This document shows, piece by piece, positions 10,876 to 22,511 of a stretch of 64,000 nucleotides of DNA. The position numbers and the translations under genes were made by a program. Source of the stretch: Zanthoxylum bungeanum (Eukaryota > Streptophyta > Magnoliopsida > Sapindales > Rutaceae); the NCBI GenBank assembly GCA_019454045.1, contig SKCR01033666.1:186001-250000 (forward strand), given 5' to 3'. How positions within the stretch are numbered: the first letter of the stretch is position 1; each line of letters starts with the position of its first letter. The notes below the pieces were generated by a model. The model ran no database searches. It was not told where the DNA came from and saw only the letters and a program-made list of their open reading frames with translations.

Positions 10876-13271
10876 TGAAGGGGTTATTTAGGGTGAATCC
10901 GGTAACGCAGCGGAAGCGGTGAAAATCCGATTTTCAGATTTCAAAACTTTTTCTCGGATAAATTAAATAAACATATTTATTTAATATTCCAATATTCAAA
11001 TAATGAAATAAAATTCAAATGAATCATATTCAAGTGAAATTACCAAATTACCCTTATATGGTATTTTGTCCATTTTAGTCCGAAATTGATCCAATCAATT
11101 TTGAATGATTCTAAATCATTTCTAAGATGAACTTAGCATGTTCAAAACATCAAAACACACCAAAAGCAACCAAAAATCCAAAAATCAATTTCTTGGCCGA
11201 ATGCTTCAATTTGGGGGCATTTGTGCTTTTAGTCATTTCATGCTTCAAAACACATCCAAATGTAATCCAATCAACATGAAACTTTATATGCATCATATAC
11301 ACATCCTAATGCACAACATATCTCAAAACCCCCAAATTTAGAATAGGTTATGAACCCTAATTTTTCAATTTCCACAAATTGGGCAAATTAGGCCATTTAC
11401 ATTAAATCAAATGTTTCAATCATCAATCTTTCATCCAATTCAAGTCTCAACACAATGAAACAACTCAAGATCAAATCTAGGTCATTAAGAGTGGGTCAAC
11501 AACTCTAGAATAGCAACATGGTTTCAAAAACCTTGAAAGAATGTTTACACTACACTAGTTACAAACTTCCATCATCATACATGCTTACAATTTCACCAAA
11601 GCTTCCATCAACAAAAACAAAAAGAACAAAGAAAGAATAACCTAAAGATATCATATATTGAAGCCTAGATCCTAAGGAACATTTCCTTACTAATAGTAAG
11701 TTGAAAAAACTTACTAAAATCAAGCTTCCTTTGGATTTTCTTTCTTTCTCAAGTTTCTTTAAGTTCCTTCAATGGTGTTTGCTTTTGTGAAATGTGTATT
11801 AGGTTTTAAAAATAAAATGAAAAGCAAATGAAACACAATATATACTTGTGAAAAAAAAGCCTTGGCCGAAATTATACACCAGCTATACACCAAATTTTCA
11901 TTTCAATTTCATTTCAAATGCATTTAGTCAACTTTATAAATATCTAAAACTTTATGGATATTATTTTGGTCAACAAATGCAACTAACATCATTAACTTTA
12001 AATATCCTAACATAAGATATTTATATTTTAATTAATTTAATCATTTAACAATTAAATAATTAATTAATTAATCAAATACAAATATATTAAATATATGTAT
12101 AATATTTACATTAAATATTAAAAACATATATTCATTTAGGATAAGTCAAATAACTCATTTTGACTATTAATTAATGTGTATTTAAATTAATCAAGTATTA
12201 AATGTAAATACACAATAATTAAGGAAATGACTATCTAGTCTCTTTAGCATGTATCTTGCGTTTAACCATTAAACGACTTTATAAATAATCAATATTATTT
12301 ATTTATGTTGCTCTAGTGCTCAACGAGTATGTTTCATTATTGAGACTCTCTAGGTTCAGGTATATCCGTCACGAAATCAATTTCGTGTCCATAATCTATC
12401 CACCCGTAGATTATGACGATCACGGATAATCTCGCTGAACCATACAGGTCGAGGTCATGGCAAATGTATAATTCCTCCGTCACAGGTATCCGGATAAATC
12501 CCAGAGATATAGATGTAAACGTCAAATCTCTATCGGGACTATCCAGTCGACTATTCTATTAGCAATCTCAAAAAGAATGTTTAGAACTAGCTTCTAAACT
12601 TACCACGGCCCATGGTTTTATCTGATTGCTAATCATATGGACTACCTATGCTCTGGTACACAGAACTGACGGATCCTATCTTGATACACATAGGACACCC
12701 TGAGGATCTATCTACACCCAACGAACAGGCGGAGGTCTGATCTAAATAGATCGGTGACGTGACTGCCGTCTAAGTGTAGAAGATGTCTCATGTGCCCACA
12801 ATGGCATCTCAAGTCTAAGAATCACAAGTGCTACTCAACCCAAGAAGATTCTTATTGACGCTGGTGTACCATCCATTAAGAATCTTCGGTGAGTCGTTCA
12901 GTGTTTATCCGCTATAAACACCTACACGTCTATACTAGTCTCCAAGACTAATGGTTCATTGAGAAACCATTGGAATCATATATTCCAGTATACGACATGT
13001 ACCGGTCTCAACGGGTTTACTATACTGACCAAGTAGTGTAAACCTTGACCAGGAACTGTCTGAGAATGACAACGTCATGATACATCTCAATGTCCGTTGC
13101 GACGCTTTTGCAACTGTATCATGACTAATCATTCTAAGGTCATTACGTCTTTACCATATAAAAGATAGATTATATTATAGAAACTGCATATATTATTACT
13201 GATAATAATGTTTTACAGAAGTATTTAACAAAAATACAACCGGGAATTGGCGCTCTGAGCACCAACCTACA
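10876..13271 (-). repeat. Copia-B 3' LTR
   Basis: Begins TGAAGGGGTT and ends AACCTACA on the plus strand. It pairs with 17993-20389. The polypurine tract (AAGTGGGAGATTT on the minus strand) follows immediately at 13272. The left half is very AT-rich; the right half (12300-13250) is of mixed composition and holds the ends of several short inverted words. There is no coding capacity. Confidence 0.95.
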
Positions 13272-13287
13272 AAATCTCCCACTTGCT

Positions 13288-13593
13288 CTAGTGCCAATAT
13301 CGATTGTATCTAATACCCATCGACTCCACGTGTTTATCAAACAACTTCGGAGGTATGGCCTTCGTCAGCGGGTCTGCTACATTATCTTCACTCGGTACCT
13401 TGCACACGACAATATCCCCTCGCGACACGATCTCTCGAATGATGTGGTACTTGCGTTCCACATGCTTCGACTTCTGATGCGCCCTCGGTTCCTTTGCTTG
13501 CGCAATGGCTCCAGTATTATCACAGTATAACGGAATCGCATTCTCGATACTTGGGACAACTCCCAATTCTGTGATAAAGTTCTTTATCCACAC
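13288..13593 (-). CDS. RNase H C-terminal part (copia-B)
   Basis: The 101-residue frame matches the end of copia RNase H: WIKNFITELG, then IPLYCDNTGAIAQAKEP with the catalytic-region Asp, then HVERKYHIIREIV and the conserved tail NVADPLTKAI. It degrades RNA in the RNA-DNA hybrid during reverse transcription. It overlaps the end of the main pol frame (to 13584) in another phase, so one frameshift separates it from the rest of RNase H. It ends a few bases before the polypurine tract and 3' LTR. Confidence 0.9.
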   Translation of the reverse strand: MWIKNFITELGVVPSIENAIPLYCDNTGAIAQAKEPRAHQKSKHVERKYHIIREIVSRGDIVVCKVPSEDNVADPLTKAIPPKLFDKHVESMGIRYNRYWH

Positions 13594-15410
13594 AGCCTCT
13601 TTTGCAGCTTCAGAAGCTGCAATATATTCCGCCTCAGTGGTGGAATCAGCTGTTCGATCCCTGTTTGGAACTCTTCCAACAACTGCACCTCCGTTAAGGG
13701 TAAAGACAAATCCAGATGTAGACTTTCTATCATCGGGATCCGATTGAAATCGGAGTCTGTATACCCATTAACCTGCAGTTCGTTTCCTCCATATATTATC
13801 AACTTATCCTTAGTACCTTTAAGATACTTTAGGATATGTTTAATGGCCATCCAATGGTCATTACCTGGATTGGACTGATATCGACTAGTTACGCTAACAG
13901 CGAAACTGATATCAGGCCTCGTACATAACATGGCATACATTATGCTACCCAAACACGAAGCATAAGGTTGGTTAGACATTCTAACCTTCTCATCTTCTGT
14001 TTGTGGACACATCTTCTTAGAAAGATGAATCCCATGTCTGAACGGTATGTTTGCTGTCTTACAGTTACCAAAACTATACCGTTCCAAGATCTTATCTACG
14101 TACGTTGATTGGGATAACCCAATCAGCCTCCTTTGTCTATCTCGATAGAGTTTTATCCCTAAAACATAGGAAGCTTCTCCCAGGTCCTTCATGGAGAAAT
14201 TCTTACAGAGATACGCTTTAACGCTTTGTAACATACCTAAATCATTCCCAATGATTAGGATGTCATCAACATATAGGACTAAAAATACGACCATGCTCCC
14301 ACTGGCCTTCTGATACACACAGGATTCTTCCGAATTCTTGAGAAAACCAGACGATCTAATAATCTCATCGAATCGAAGATTCCAACTTCGTGAAGCTTGT
14401 TTAAGTCCATAAATGGACTTCTTAAGCTTACATACCATACCCGAGGTTTCGCTGGATGTGAAACCTTCCGGCTGTTCCATATAGATTTCTTCATCAAGAA
14501 ATCCATTTAGAAAAGCCGTTTTGACATCCATTTGCCAAATCTCGTAGTCATGATACGCAGCTATAGAAAGCAAAATCCGGATAGACTTAAGCATTGCTAC
14601 CGGCGAAAAAGTTTCATCGTAGTCGACGCCAGGTCGCTGCGTGTAACCTTTTGCTACCAGTCGGGCCTTGTAAGTTTCAACCTTACCGTCAGGCCCGCGC
14701 TTCCTCTTGTAAACCCATTTACAACCGATAGGAACAATTCCTTCGGGAAGCGGAATCAAGTCCCAAACTTGATTTTCATGCATTGAGTCTATCTCGGATT
14801 TCATGGCACTTTGCCATTTCACGGAGTCGATGTCCAACATCGATTCTCTATAGGTGAAAGGATCTGTCTCTTCAACTAAGAGAACATCCAGACTCTTTTC
14901 TTGTATCAAATACAAGCGTTCAGGAGGTCTAGATACCCTTTCCGACCTACGGAGTGTGTGTGTTGAAGGTCCTTCATCTACTTGAACTTCAGGTTCCTCC
15001 GTTGGTTCGTTGTTTTCAGGTTGGACTTCATCAAGCTCAACCTGTCTATGATCACCACCTTCTGACAAAAATTCTACTTCTAGAAATTTTGCGAAGCGAG
15101 CTACGAACACATTTCGATGCTCGGTATCATAGAACAGATATCCCCTCGTGTTCGAGGGATATCCAACAAACCTAAACTTTTGCCCTCGAGGCGAAAGCTT
15201 ACTTTGCTGAGTTACCCTGACATAGGCAGGACAACCCCAAACCTTAATATAATTAAGATTCGGTCTCCTACCGAACCATATCTGATACGGTGTCGTAGGA
15301 ACAGCCTTTGAAGGAATCTTATTCAAAAGATGTGCGGCTGTTAAGAGACAGTAGCCCCATAAGTAATAGGGCAAATCTGTGAAACTCAACATCGATCGGA
15401 CCATATCCAA
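13584..15410 (-). CDS. Integrase C-terminus, reverse transcriptase and RNase H start (copia-B)
   Basis: The 608-residue frame starts in the integrase C-terminal domain (LWGYCLLTAAHLLNKIPSK at 18-35, WGCPAYVR near 58-65), passes a Pro/Glu-rich linker (130-165), and then gives a full copia RT. RT landmarks are WQSAMKSEIDSM (199-210), GCKWVYKRK (229-237), MDVKTAFLNG (294-303), KSIYGLKQASR (331-341) and the catalytic YVDD (380-383). RNase H begins around GYTDSDF, where the frame shifts. The first Met listed is internal; translation would be as a gag-pol polyprotein. RT copies element RNA into cDNA inside virus-like particles. Confidence 0.93.
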   Translation of the reverse strand: MDMVRSMLSFTDLPYYLWGYCLLTAAHLLNKIPSKAVPTTPYQIWFGRRPNLNYIKVWGCPAYVRVTQQSKLSPRGQKFRFVGYPSNTRGYLFYDTEHRNVFVARFAKFLEVEFLSEGGDHRQVELDEVQPENNEPTEEPEVQVDEGPSTHTLRRSERVSRPPERLYLIQEKSLDVLLVEETDPFTYRESMLDIDSVKWQSAMKSEIDSMHENQVWDLIPLPEGIVPIGCKWVYKRKRGPDGKVETYKARLVAKGYTQRPGVDYDETFSPVAMLKSIRILLSIAAYHDYEIWQMDVKTAFLNGFLDEEIYMEQPEGFTSSETSGMVCKLKKSIYGLKQASRSWNLRFDEIIRSSGFLKNSEESCVYQKASGSMVVFLVLYVDDILIIGNDLGMLQSVKAYLCKNFSMKDLGEASYVLGIKLYRDRQRRLIGLSQSTYVDKILERYSFGNCKTANIPFRHGIHLSKKMCPQTEDEKVRMSNQPYASCLGSIMYAMLCTRPDISFAVSVTSRYQSNPGNDHWMAIKHILKYLKGTKDKLIIYGGNELQVNGYTDSDFNRIPMIESLHLDLSLPLTEVQLLEEFQTGIEQLIPPLRRNILQLLKLQKRLCG

Positions 15411-15509
15411 TAAAGTCCGATTTCTCCTTTCAGATACACCATTGTGTGTGGTGTACCTGGAGGAGTATATTGAGCGAGAATCCCATTCTCCTTCATATAA
15501 TCCATGAAC

Positions 15510-15794
15510 TCACCACCACATATATTCGCCGCCTCGATCTGATCGAAGGCATTTAATATATTTACCAGTTTGTTTTTCTACTTCATTTCGGAACTCTTTG
15601 AACTTTTCAAAGGTTTCCGATTTATGTCGCATCAAATACACATAACCGTACCGTGATAAATCATCGGTAAAGGTAACGAAGTACGAATAACCACTGTGAG
15701 CAGTTTGACTTAGTGGACCACATACATCAGAATGTACGAGTTCCAGTAAGTTTGTGGCGCGGTGTCCAACACCAGAAAATGGGGCTTTGGTCAT
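15510..15794 (-). CDS. Integrase catalytic core, N-terminal half (copia-B)
   Basis: The 94-residue frame covers the first part of the copia integrase core: LELVHSDVCGPL with the first catalytic Asp, SGYSYFVTFTDDLSRYGYVYL, then CLRSDRGGEY with the second Asp. The third acidic residue should fall in the gap 15411-15509, where the frame is broken: the expected TPPGTPQHNG segment shows an indel near 15450. It should insert the cDNA into the host genome. It overlaps the gag-protease frame at 15791-15794. Confidence 0.88.
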   Translation of the reverse strand: MTKAPFSGVGHRATNLLELVHSDVCGPLSQTAHSGYSYFVTFTDDLSRYGYVYLMRHKSETFEKFKEFRNEVEKQTGKYIKCLRSDRGGEYMWW

Positions 15795-16819
15795 CTTACC
15801 CTGAATACAGGATTCACAAGTTGGATAGGATCAATGGTAAGATCTGATATCAAACCATTCCTAACCAATTGGGTAAGGCGTTTAACGCCAATGTGACCAA
15901 GTCTCATATGCCAAAGTTCAGTATTATTAATTACAGGTAAACTACGTTTATTAACTCCAGTATTTAATATATCTTTTGAAGTTTGCAATGTATAATGACC
16001 ATGCTGGTTTGGACAACTAAGGATCTGAATATTATTTTTATCATATAAATACAAAGAACTATTCTTAATATTAATACAATAGCCTTCTGTATCTAATACA
16101 AAAAGTGATATAATATTAGCGACACATCCCGGTACAAAATGACAGTCATATAACAAAAGTGTCCCATTCGGTAATGAGATCTCGCATACTCCCACTGCAA
16201 CTGCATCCAAAGAGTCTCCACTCCCGAATCGCAACTGCATCTCTCCAGGCTTCAGCCTCCTACTTTCCTTCAGCACCTGCAACGAATTGCAAATGTGAAT
16301 GGGACAAGCAGAATCTAAAATCCAGCTGGATGTAACGGCTTCACAAGCCAAAGATAAATCAATAACTGGAAAAATAAAAGTACCTGATGTAGAAGCTCTG
16401 TCTCTCCTCATTTGGGCAATGTAATCAGGACAGTTCCTTTTCCAGTGCCCAACTTTGCCGCAGTGGTGGCATTTGTCTTCAGAAGCCCTTTTGGGCTTTG
16501 CAATCTTCGCCTGTTGTTGAGGACCAAAAGCCTTCTTCTTCTTCTTGCCTTTCTTGTTCTTTCCCTTGGACCATCCTTGGGAAGAAGCCGAAAGAGAAGT
16601 AGTTCTAGGAGGGCGAGTCGGTACTCCCTTCTTAAGGTCCTCTTCTGCCGTGAGCAACATCCTATGTAGCTCCTGGTAGGTACAGACAGTCCCGTGCATG
16701 TTGAAGTACATCACGAACTGGCGAAATGAAGCTGGCAGTGAACCAAGAATGACACTCCTACCGAGAATGTCATTCAAGATGAGATTATGTTGCCTCAATT
16801 GATCGATCAAATCGATCAT
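15791..16819 (-). CDS. Gag C-terminal part, zinc knuckle, protease and GAG-pre-integrase domain (copia-B)
   Basis: The 342-residue frame holds the end of the copia capsid domain (LPASFRQFVMYFN at 28-40), a lysine-rich linker, and a CCHC knuckle CHHCGKVGHWKRNC (117-130) for RNA packaging. The aspartic protease region follows with WILDSACPIHIC (166-177); the usual third motif residue is Gly/Thr-like, so Ala here is a possible weakening. The GAG-pre-integrase motif LWHMRLGHIG lies near residues 308-317. The N-terminal third of gag is in another frame (17019-17306), so the frame is broken between 17019 and 16819. Confidence 0.9.
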   Translation of the reverse strand: MIDLIDQLRQHNLILNDILGRSVILGSLPASFRQFVMYFNMHGTVCTYQELHRMLLTAEEDLKKGVPTRPPRTTSLSASSQGWSKGKNKKGKKKKKAFGPQQQAKIAKPKRASEDKCHHCGKVGHWKRNCPDYIAQMRRDRASTSGTFIFPVIDLSLACEAVTSSWILDSACPIHICNSLQVLKESRRLKPGEMQLRFGSGDSLDAVAVGVCEISLPNGTLLLYDCHFVPGCVANIISLFVLDTEGYCINIKNSSLYLYDKNNIQILSCPNQHGHYTLQTSKDILNTGVNKRSLPVINNTELWHMRLGHIGVKRLTQLVRNGLISDLTIDPIQLVNPVFRVR

Positions 16820-17018
16820 CTGAAGAACATGTGGGCTACACTCTGCCCCTCATCCAGACGCGCATGGAACAGTTCCATGGCGACTTTGTGAACAATAACT
16901 TGTTCCTGGTTCTCAAACGATTGTCTCAATCGCGTCATCATACTATAGGAATCTAACATACCATAGTATTGTTGCTTGAGTTTCGGAGACAGTGAACTAA
17001 GGATGTATGATTTAACCC

Positions 17019-17306
17019 TTAAATCATCATCCTTCCAAGTTTCAAAAACTTGGCGTTCCTCCTCCGAAGCATCCCACCCACTGCAAGGGGCAACGGACCC
17101 TCAAGAACATAACCCAGCTTTTCGGAATCGAGGACAATCCTCAAATCCAATTCCCAGTCTGCAAAGTTCTCAGCGCCTTTCAGTTTGTTCGCATCAAGCA
17201 TACGCGCAAACTGATTTGTGGATTGTGCCGCCATCGCCAATCTATCATATAGATCACGAAAAACGGTTAGCAGAAATAAAGCAGTTTCATATAATATCAA
17301 AAGCAT
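17019..17306 (-). pseudogene. Gag N-terminus (copia-B), frameshifted
   Basis: The likely gag start is the Met at 17234-17232 (MAAQSTNQFARMLDANKL), followed by GAENFADWELDLRIVLDSEK, the N-terminal pattern of copia gag proteins. The upstream Met of the open frame at 17306 gives an AT-rich extension that is probably leader. The frame is lost near 17090, and gag sequence continues in other phases to 16819. This is one of several small indels in an otherwise young element. Confidence 0.82.
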
Positions 17307-17977
17307 AAACTAGATCATGGATTTTTAATCTAATATGCCCCTCCCACTAAATCATGCAATACTGTAATCCCAAAACAGAATACAAATATTAATAATTAAA
17401 TTAAATACTAATAGTGAAAAGTGGATCCCGTGAATATATTTCGGCTCACAGCAGAGGCACGGTCTCGCCTACGTATATTCATCAGGTAGACAACTCATTT
17501 GTCAATCATTCACTAATGACTCCTAAGTATCCGGTCCTGGCCGTTTCTCGTTGTCGCTGCGAAGGCAGGCCCACAAGGAGACGTACCAAGGTAAACTCGT
17601 CAATGATAAACTCAAGTTACTTACGTAATCCTGACAGCTAGGGCACGTTCAGAATTCCGCTTTTACTTGAATTTACCTAGTATCTGATATACATCCGGTA
17701 TAAATAAATCTTTATCGGCTACACCCTCACAGCAGAGGCACGGTCTCGGATGTAGTCACAAAGAAGTATTCATAAACCGTATTGACAAGACGGACCATAT
17801 AACATGCATCAAATACAAATTACATTCAAACCTTATTATTAGGGATTTTCCGCTAAGTGTCATACACCCTAAATCTAACCAATTTAGATCCTAATAAGCA
17901 TGCATAAAGTCAAGAAAACATGATTAAACATTGATTCAATGAAGGCTAATCATATTAGGTGGCCTAGAATCAGACTC
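17235..17977 (-). other. Copia-B leader with repeated motif
   Basis: Untranslated leader between PBS and gag, about 740 bp. Two exact copies of TCACAGCAGAGGCACGGTCT occur at about 17446 and 17727, each next to a similar CTACG/TACA context. No coding frame is credible; the open frame on the opposite strand at 17414-17641 is probably chance. The leader probably holds the packaging signal, but that is inference from position. Confidence 0.7.
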
Positions 17978-17989
17978 GCTCTGATACCA
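17978..17989 (-). promoter_or_regulatory. Primer binding site, initiator Met tRNA type (copia-B)
   Basis: Minus strand TGGTATCAGAGC, complementary to the 3' end of plant initiator tRNA-Met. It lies 3 bp from the 5' LTR end at 17993. Confidence 0.95.
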
Positions 17990-17992
17990 TTT

Positions 17993-20389
17993 TGAGGGGT
18001 TATTTAGGGGGTGAATCCGGTAACGCAGCGGAAGCGGTGAAAATCCGATTTTCAGATTTCAAAACTTTTTCTCGGATAAATTAAATAAACATATTTATTT
18101 AATATTCCAATAATCAAATATGAAATAAAATTCAAATGAATCATTTCAAGTGAAATTACCAAATTACCCTTATATGGTATTTTGTCCATTTTAGTCCGAA
18201 ATTGATCCAATCAATTTTGAATGATTCTAAATCATTTCTAAGATGAACTTAGCATGTTCAAAACATCAAAACACACAAAAGCAACCAAAAATCCAAAAAT
18301 CAATTTCTTGGCCGAATGCTTCATTTTGGGGGCATTTGTGCTTTTGTCATTTCATGCTTCAAAACACATCCAATGTAATCCAATCAACATGAAACTTTAT
18401 ATGCATCATATACACACCTAATGCACAACATATATCAAAACCCCCAAATTTGAATAGGTTATGAACCCTAATTTTTCAATTTCCACAAATTGGACAAATT
18501 AGGCCATTTACATTAAATCAATTGTTTCAATCATCAATCTTCATCCAATTCAAGTCTCAACACAATGAAACAACTCAAGATCAAATCTAGGTCATTTAAG
18601 AGTGGGTCAACAACTCTAGAATAGCAACATGGTTTCAAAAACCTTGAAAGAATGTTTACAACTACAATAGTTACAACTTCCTCATCATACATGCTTTACA
18701 ATTTCACCAAAGCTTCCATCAACAAAAACACAAAGAACAAAGAAAGAAATAACCTAAAGATATCATATATGAAGCCTAGATCCTAAGGAACAATTTCTTA
18801 CTAATAGTAAGTTGGAAAAAACTTACTAAAATCAAGCTTCCTTTGGATTTTCTTTCTTTCTCAAGCTTTCTTTAAGTTTCCTTCAATGGGTTTTTGCTTT
18901 TGTGAAATGTGTATTAGGTTAAAAATAAAATGAAAAGCAAATGAAAACAATATATACTTGTGAAAAAAAAGCCTTGGCCGAAATTATCACAAGCATATAC
19001 AACAATTTTCATTTCAATTTCATTTCAAATGCATTTAGTCAACTTTAATAAATCTAAAAACTTTATGGATATTTATTTTGTCAACAAATGCAACTAACAT
19101 CATTAACTTTAAATATCCTAACATAAGATATTTATATTTTAATTAATTTAATCATTTAACAATTAAATAATTAATTAATTAATCAAATACAAATATATTA
19201 AATATATGTATAATATTTACATTAAATATTAAAAACATATATTCATTTAGGATAAAAGTCAAATAACTCATTTTGACTATTAATTAATGTGTATTTAAAT
19301 TAATCAAGTATTAAATGTAAATACACAATAATTAAGAAATGACTATCTAGTCTCTTTAGCATGTATCTTGCGTTTAACCATTAAACGACTTTATAAATAA
19401 TCAATATTATTTATTTATGTTGCTCTAGTGCTCACGAGTATGTTTCATTATTGAGACTCTCTAGGTTCAGGTATATCCGTCACGAAATCAAATTTCGTGT
19501 CCATAATCTATCCACCCGTAGATTATGACGATCACGGATAATCTCGCTGAACCATACAGGTCGAGGTCATGGCAAATGTATAATTCCTCCTCCGTCACAG
19601 GTATCCGGATAAATCCCAGAGATATAGATGTAAACGTCAAATCTCTATCGGGACTATCCAGTCGACTATTCTATTAGCAATCTCAAAAAGAATGTTTAGA
19701 ACTAGCTTCTAAACTTACCACGGGCCCATGGTTTTATCTGATTGCTAATCATATGGACTACCTATGCTCTGGTACACAGAACTGACGGATCCTATCTTGA
19801 TACACATAGGACACCCTGAGGATCTATCTACACCCAACGAACAGGCGGAGGTCTGATCTAAATAGATCGGTGACGTGACTGCCGTCTAAGTGTAGAAGAT
19901 GTCTCATGTGCCCACAATGGCATCTCAAGTCTAAGAATCACAAGTGCTACTCAACCCAAGAAGATTCTTATTGACGCTGGTGTACCATCCATTAAGAATC
20001 TTCGGTGAGTCGTTCAGTGTTTATCCGCTATAAACACCTACACGTCTATACTAGTCTCCAAGACTATGGTTCATTGAGAAACCATTGGAATCATATATTC
20101 CAGTATACGACATGTACCGGTCTCAACGGGTTTACTATACTGACCAAGTAGTGTAAACCTTGACCAGGAACTGTCTGAGAATGACAACGTCATGATACAT
20201 CTCAATGTCCGTTGCGACGCTTTTGCAACTGTATCATGACTAATCATTCTAGGGTCATTACGTCTTTACCATATAAAAGAATAGATTATATTATAGAAAC
20301 TGCATATATTATTACTGATAATAACGTTTTACAGAAGTATTTAACAAAAATACAACCGGGAATTGGCGCTCTGAGCACCAACCCCTACA
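17993..20389 (-). repeat. Copia-B 5' LTR
   Basis: Begins TGAGGGGTTAT and ends AACCCCTACA on the plus strand, followed by the TTTAC target duplication at 20390-20394. It is about 2397 bp, essentially the same as its partner, with scattered one-base indels in or near homopolymers. Confidence 0.95.
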
Positions 20390-20394
20390 TTTAC

Positions 20395-21780
20395 ATCCAT
20401 TTGTCAATCTCATAGTTTAAACTAAGCTGCAATAGATAAACAATTCTAATGAATTTTAGCATAGCTACTGGTGAAAGTGTCTCCTCATAATCAACTTCTT
20501 ATTTATGAGTATATTCTTTTGCCACTAGTCTAGCTTTATAAATCTCTATTTTTTCATCATTTCCAATCTTCTCTTGAAAGCCCATTTACACCCAATAGGA
20601 CTGATTCCTTCAGAAGATCAACAAGTTTCCACACTTGATTGGAATACATGGATTCCATTTCAGAATTCATAGCTTCAAGCCATCTAGAATAGTCAATGTC
20701 TGACATTGGTTCTTCGTAGTTTCTTGGGTCATCAACATGGATCGCTTCATCTATAATAAAAGATTCAAAATCTTGTTGATTGACTAGGGTATATCTCAGT
20801 GGCATGCGAGATTCCCTAAGTGACCTACGAAGTGGTTGTGTTTCTTGAGGTGCTTATTTTTCTACTTGTTCTAGTTCTTTCTAAGGTGAGTCAATTTGTT
20901 TTTCAGAAGTCTCTTCTAGGTCCACTTCTTTCCCAATACTTCCTTCTTGAACCAAATGGTCCTCAAGGAATGTAGCATTCCTACTAACCACTATCTTATG
21001 ATCAGAGGGAATGTAAAAGTAATATCCCATCGAATCCCTGAGATATCTTTTGAATTGACATTTTTCAGATCTTGAGTCTAAATTTTTTGTAAAGAATTTC
21101 CTTATATAAGTTGGACTACCCCAAATCTTCAAATATCCTAAATTAGGACGTTTCTAATACCATATCTCAAATGGGGTTTTGGGAACGAATTTGGTTGGAA
21201 CTCTATATAGAACATGAAAGGCCGCTTGGAGAGCATATCCTCAAAAGGACGTCAGTATATCAACAAAACTCATCATAAAACGTACCATATCTAATAAGGT
21301 ACAATTTCTCCTTTCAGATATACCATTATATTGAGGTGTATAAGGAGATGTTACATGTGATACTATTCCATGTTCCTTGAGATAATCTTGAAATTCAATA
21401 CTTAAGTATTCCCCTCAACGATTAGATCGTAGATTTTTAATACTTTTTCCAAATTGGTTTTCAACTTCATCCTCATACTCTTTGAACTTTTAAAAAGTTT
21501 CTGACTTATGTTTCATTAGGTACAAATACACAAATCTTGAACAATCATCAGTGAACATAACGAATTATTGAAAACCACATTTGGCCACTATGTTAAGTGG
21601 GCAGTATACAATAGTATGTATGAGTTCCAAGGTTCATTTGGCTCTTCGTTTTGTCCTAAAAAAGGTGATTTGGTCATTTTTTTCCTTTGAGACATGATTC
21701 GCAAGTTGGATAAGGTTCTAAACCTAATGAAGGAAGTAAGCCTTCCTTCTCCAATTGTGAAATTTTTTCTCTCCAATATG
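20395..21780 (-). pseudogene. Old copia element: integrase and N-terminal RT remnant
   Basis: Short frames on the minus strand form a decayed copia pol. 20557-20805 has the RT entry region (WLEAMNSEMESMYSNQVW). 20881-21132 has the post-core integrase segment (MKIWGSPTYIRKF, then KCQFKRYLRDSMGYYFY). 21180-21776 gives integrase core fragments. The RT reading is cut at about 20395 by the TTTAC target site of copia-B and continues at 10875. Numerous stops make it non-functional. Confidence 0.85.
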
Positions 21781-22500
21781 ACCCAATCTTAAGTGCCAAA
21801 AGAATCCTGAATTAGGATTATCTCTTAGTTTTTTTTTGTTATTGTATTTAATTCTTTGTTATGGTTCTCATTCATTTACAAGACATACAATCCATTTACG
21901 TTTAATGCAACACCAATAAATTTATTCAGATAATAAATATTACATTTCTTATTGATAAAATAAAATTCATAATTACATTTTATAAATACTGGAATGGAAA
22001 TAATGTTCCTTATTGTACTAGAAAAATGTAAAACTTTATCTAATAAAATTAAATATTTTGATGGCCGAAGTTGACATGTCCCTACGGTGGTTGCAGAGAC
22101 AAGCTCTTCATTCCCAACTTTCAGGACCACTTCTCATTCCTTAAGTGACCTCTTACTTTTTAGAATCTGTAGAGACATACAAATATGAGAGGTCGCAGTA
22201 AAATCTAAAATCCATGAATGAGATATGGAACTTATTCCAAGATCCATTTCAATAACAAAGAGATGTACATTTTTTTGCTTCTTCAAGCTCGCAAGGTACT
22301 GAGGACAATTCCTCTTCCAGTGTCCCTTCTTCTTGCAATATAAGTACTCATTTTGGGCCTTCTTTTACTTCTTTTTCTTTAATATGCCTCTAGTGGACTT
22401 AGATTTCTTAAAGGCTTGTTTCTTGCCATTGTGAGGACCAGAGACAGCAAGAACAACCCCTTTATCATTTCCCTCAACCTTCAAGATGTTTTCGATTTTT
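21781..22500 (-). pseudogene. Old copia element: protease and zinc-knuckle remnant
   Basis: The frame 21876-22130 has protease-side features such as VLKVGNEELVSATTVGTCQL and the following VLHFSSTIRNIIS segment. Around 22300-22345 the minus strand encodes a nucleocapsid-like YCKKKGHWKRNCPQYL. The catalytic protease segment between them is decayed (about 22130-22260). The order, knuckle then protease then integrase, fits Ty1/copia. Confidence 0.75.
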
Positions 22501-22511
22501 TCATAGGTTTT

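Larger units (their letters stand above)
10876..20389 (-). mobile_element. Copia-B: nearly complete Ty1/copia retrotransposon
   Basis: LTRs at 10876-13271 and 17993-20389 (about 2.4 kb each), target duplication TTTAC at 10871-10875 and 20390-20394, initiator-Met PBS at 17978-17989, polypurine tract next to 13271. Order on the minus strand: 5' LTR, PBS, repeat-bearing leader, gag with zinc knuckle, protease, integrase, RT, RNase H, 3' LTR. RT comes after integrase, the Ty1/copia order. The coding region is nearly full length, broken by a few frameshifts (about 17020, 15800, 15450 and 13590). The two LTRs are very similar, and many of the differences I can see are single-base indels. It inserted into the RT gene of the old copia element. 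Confidence 0.95.
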
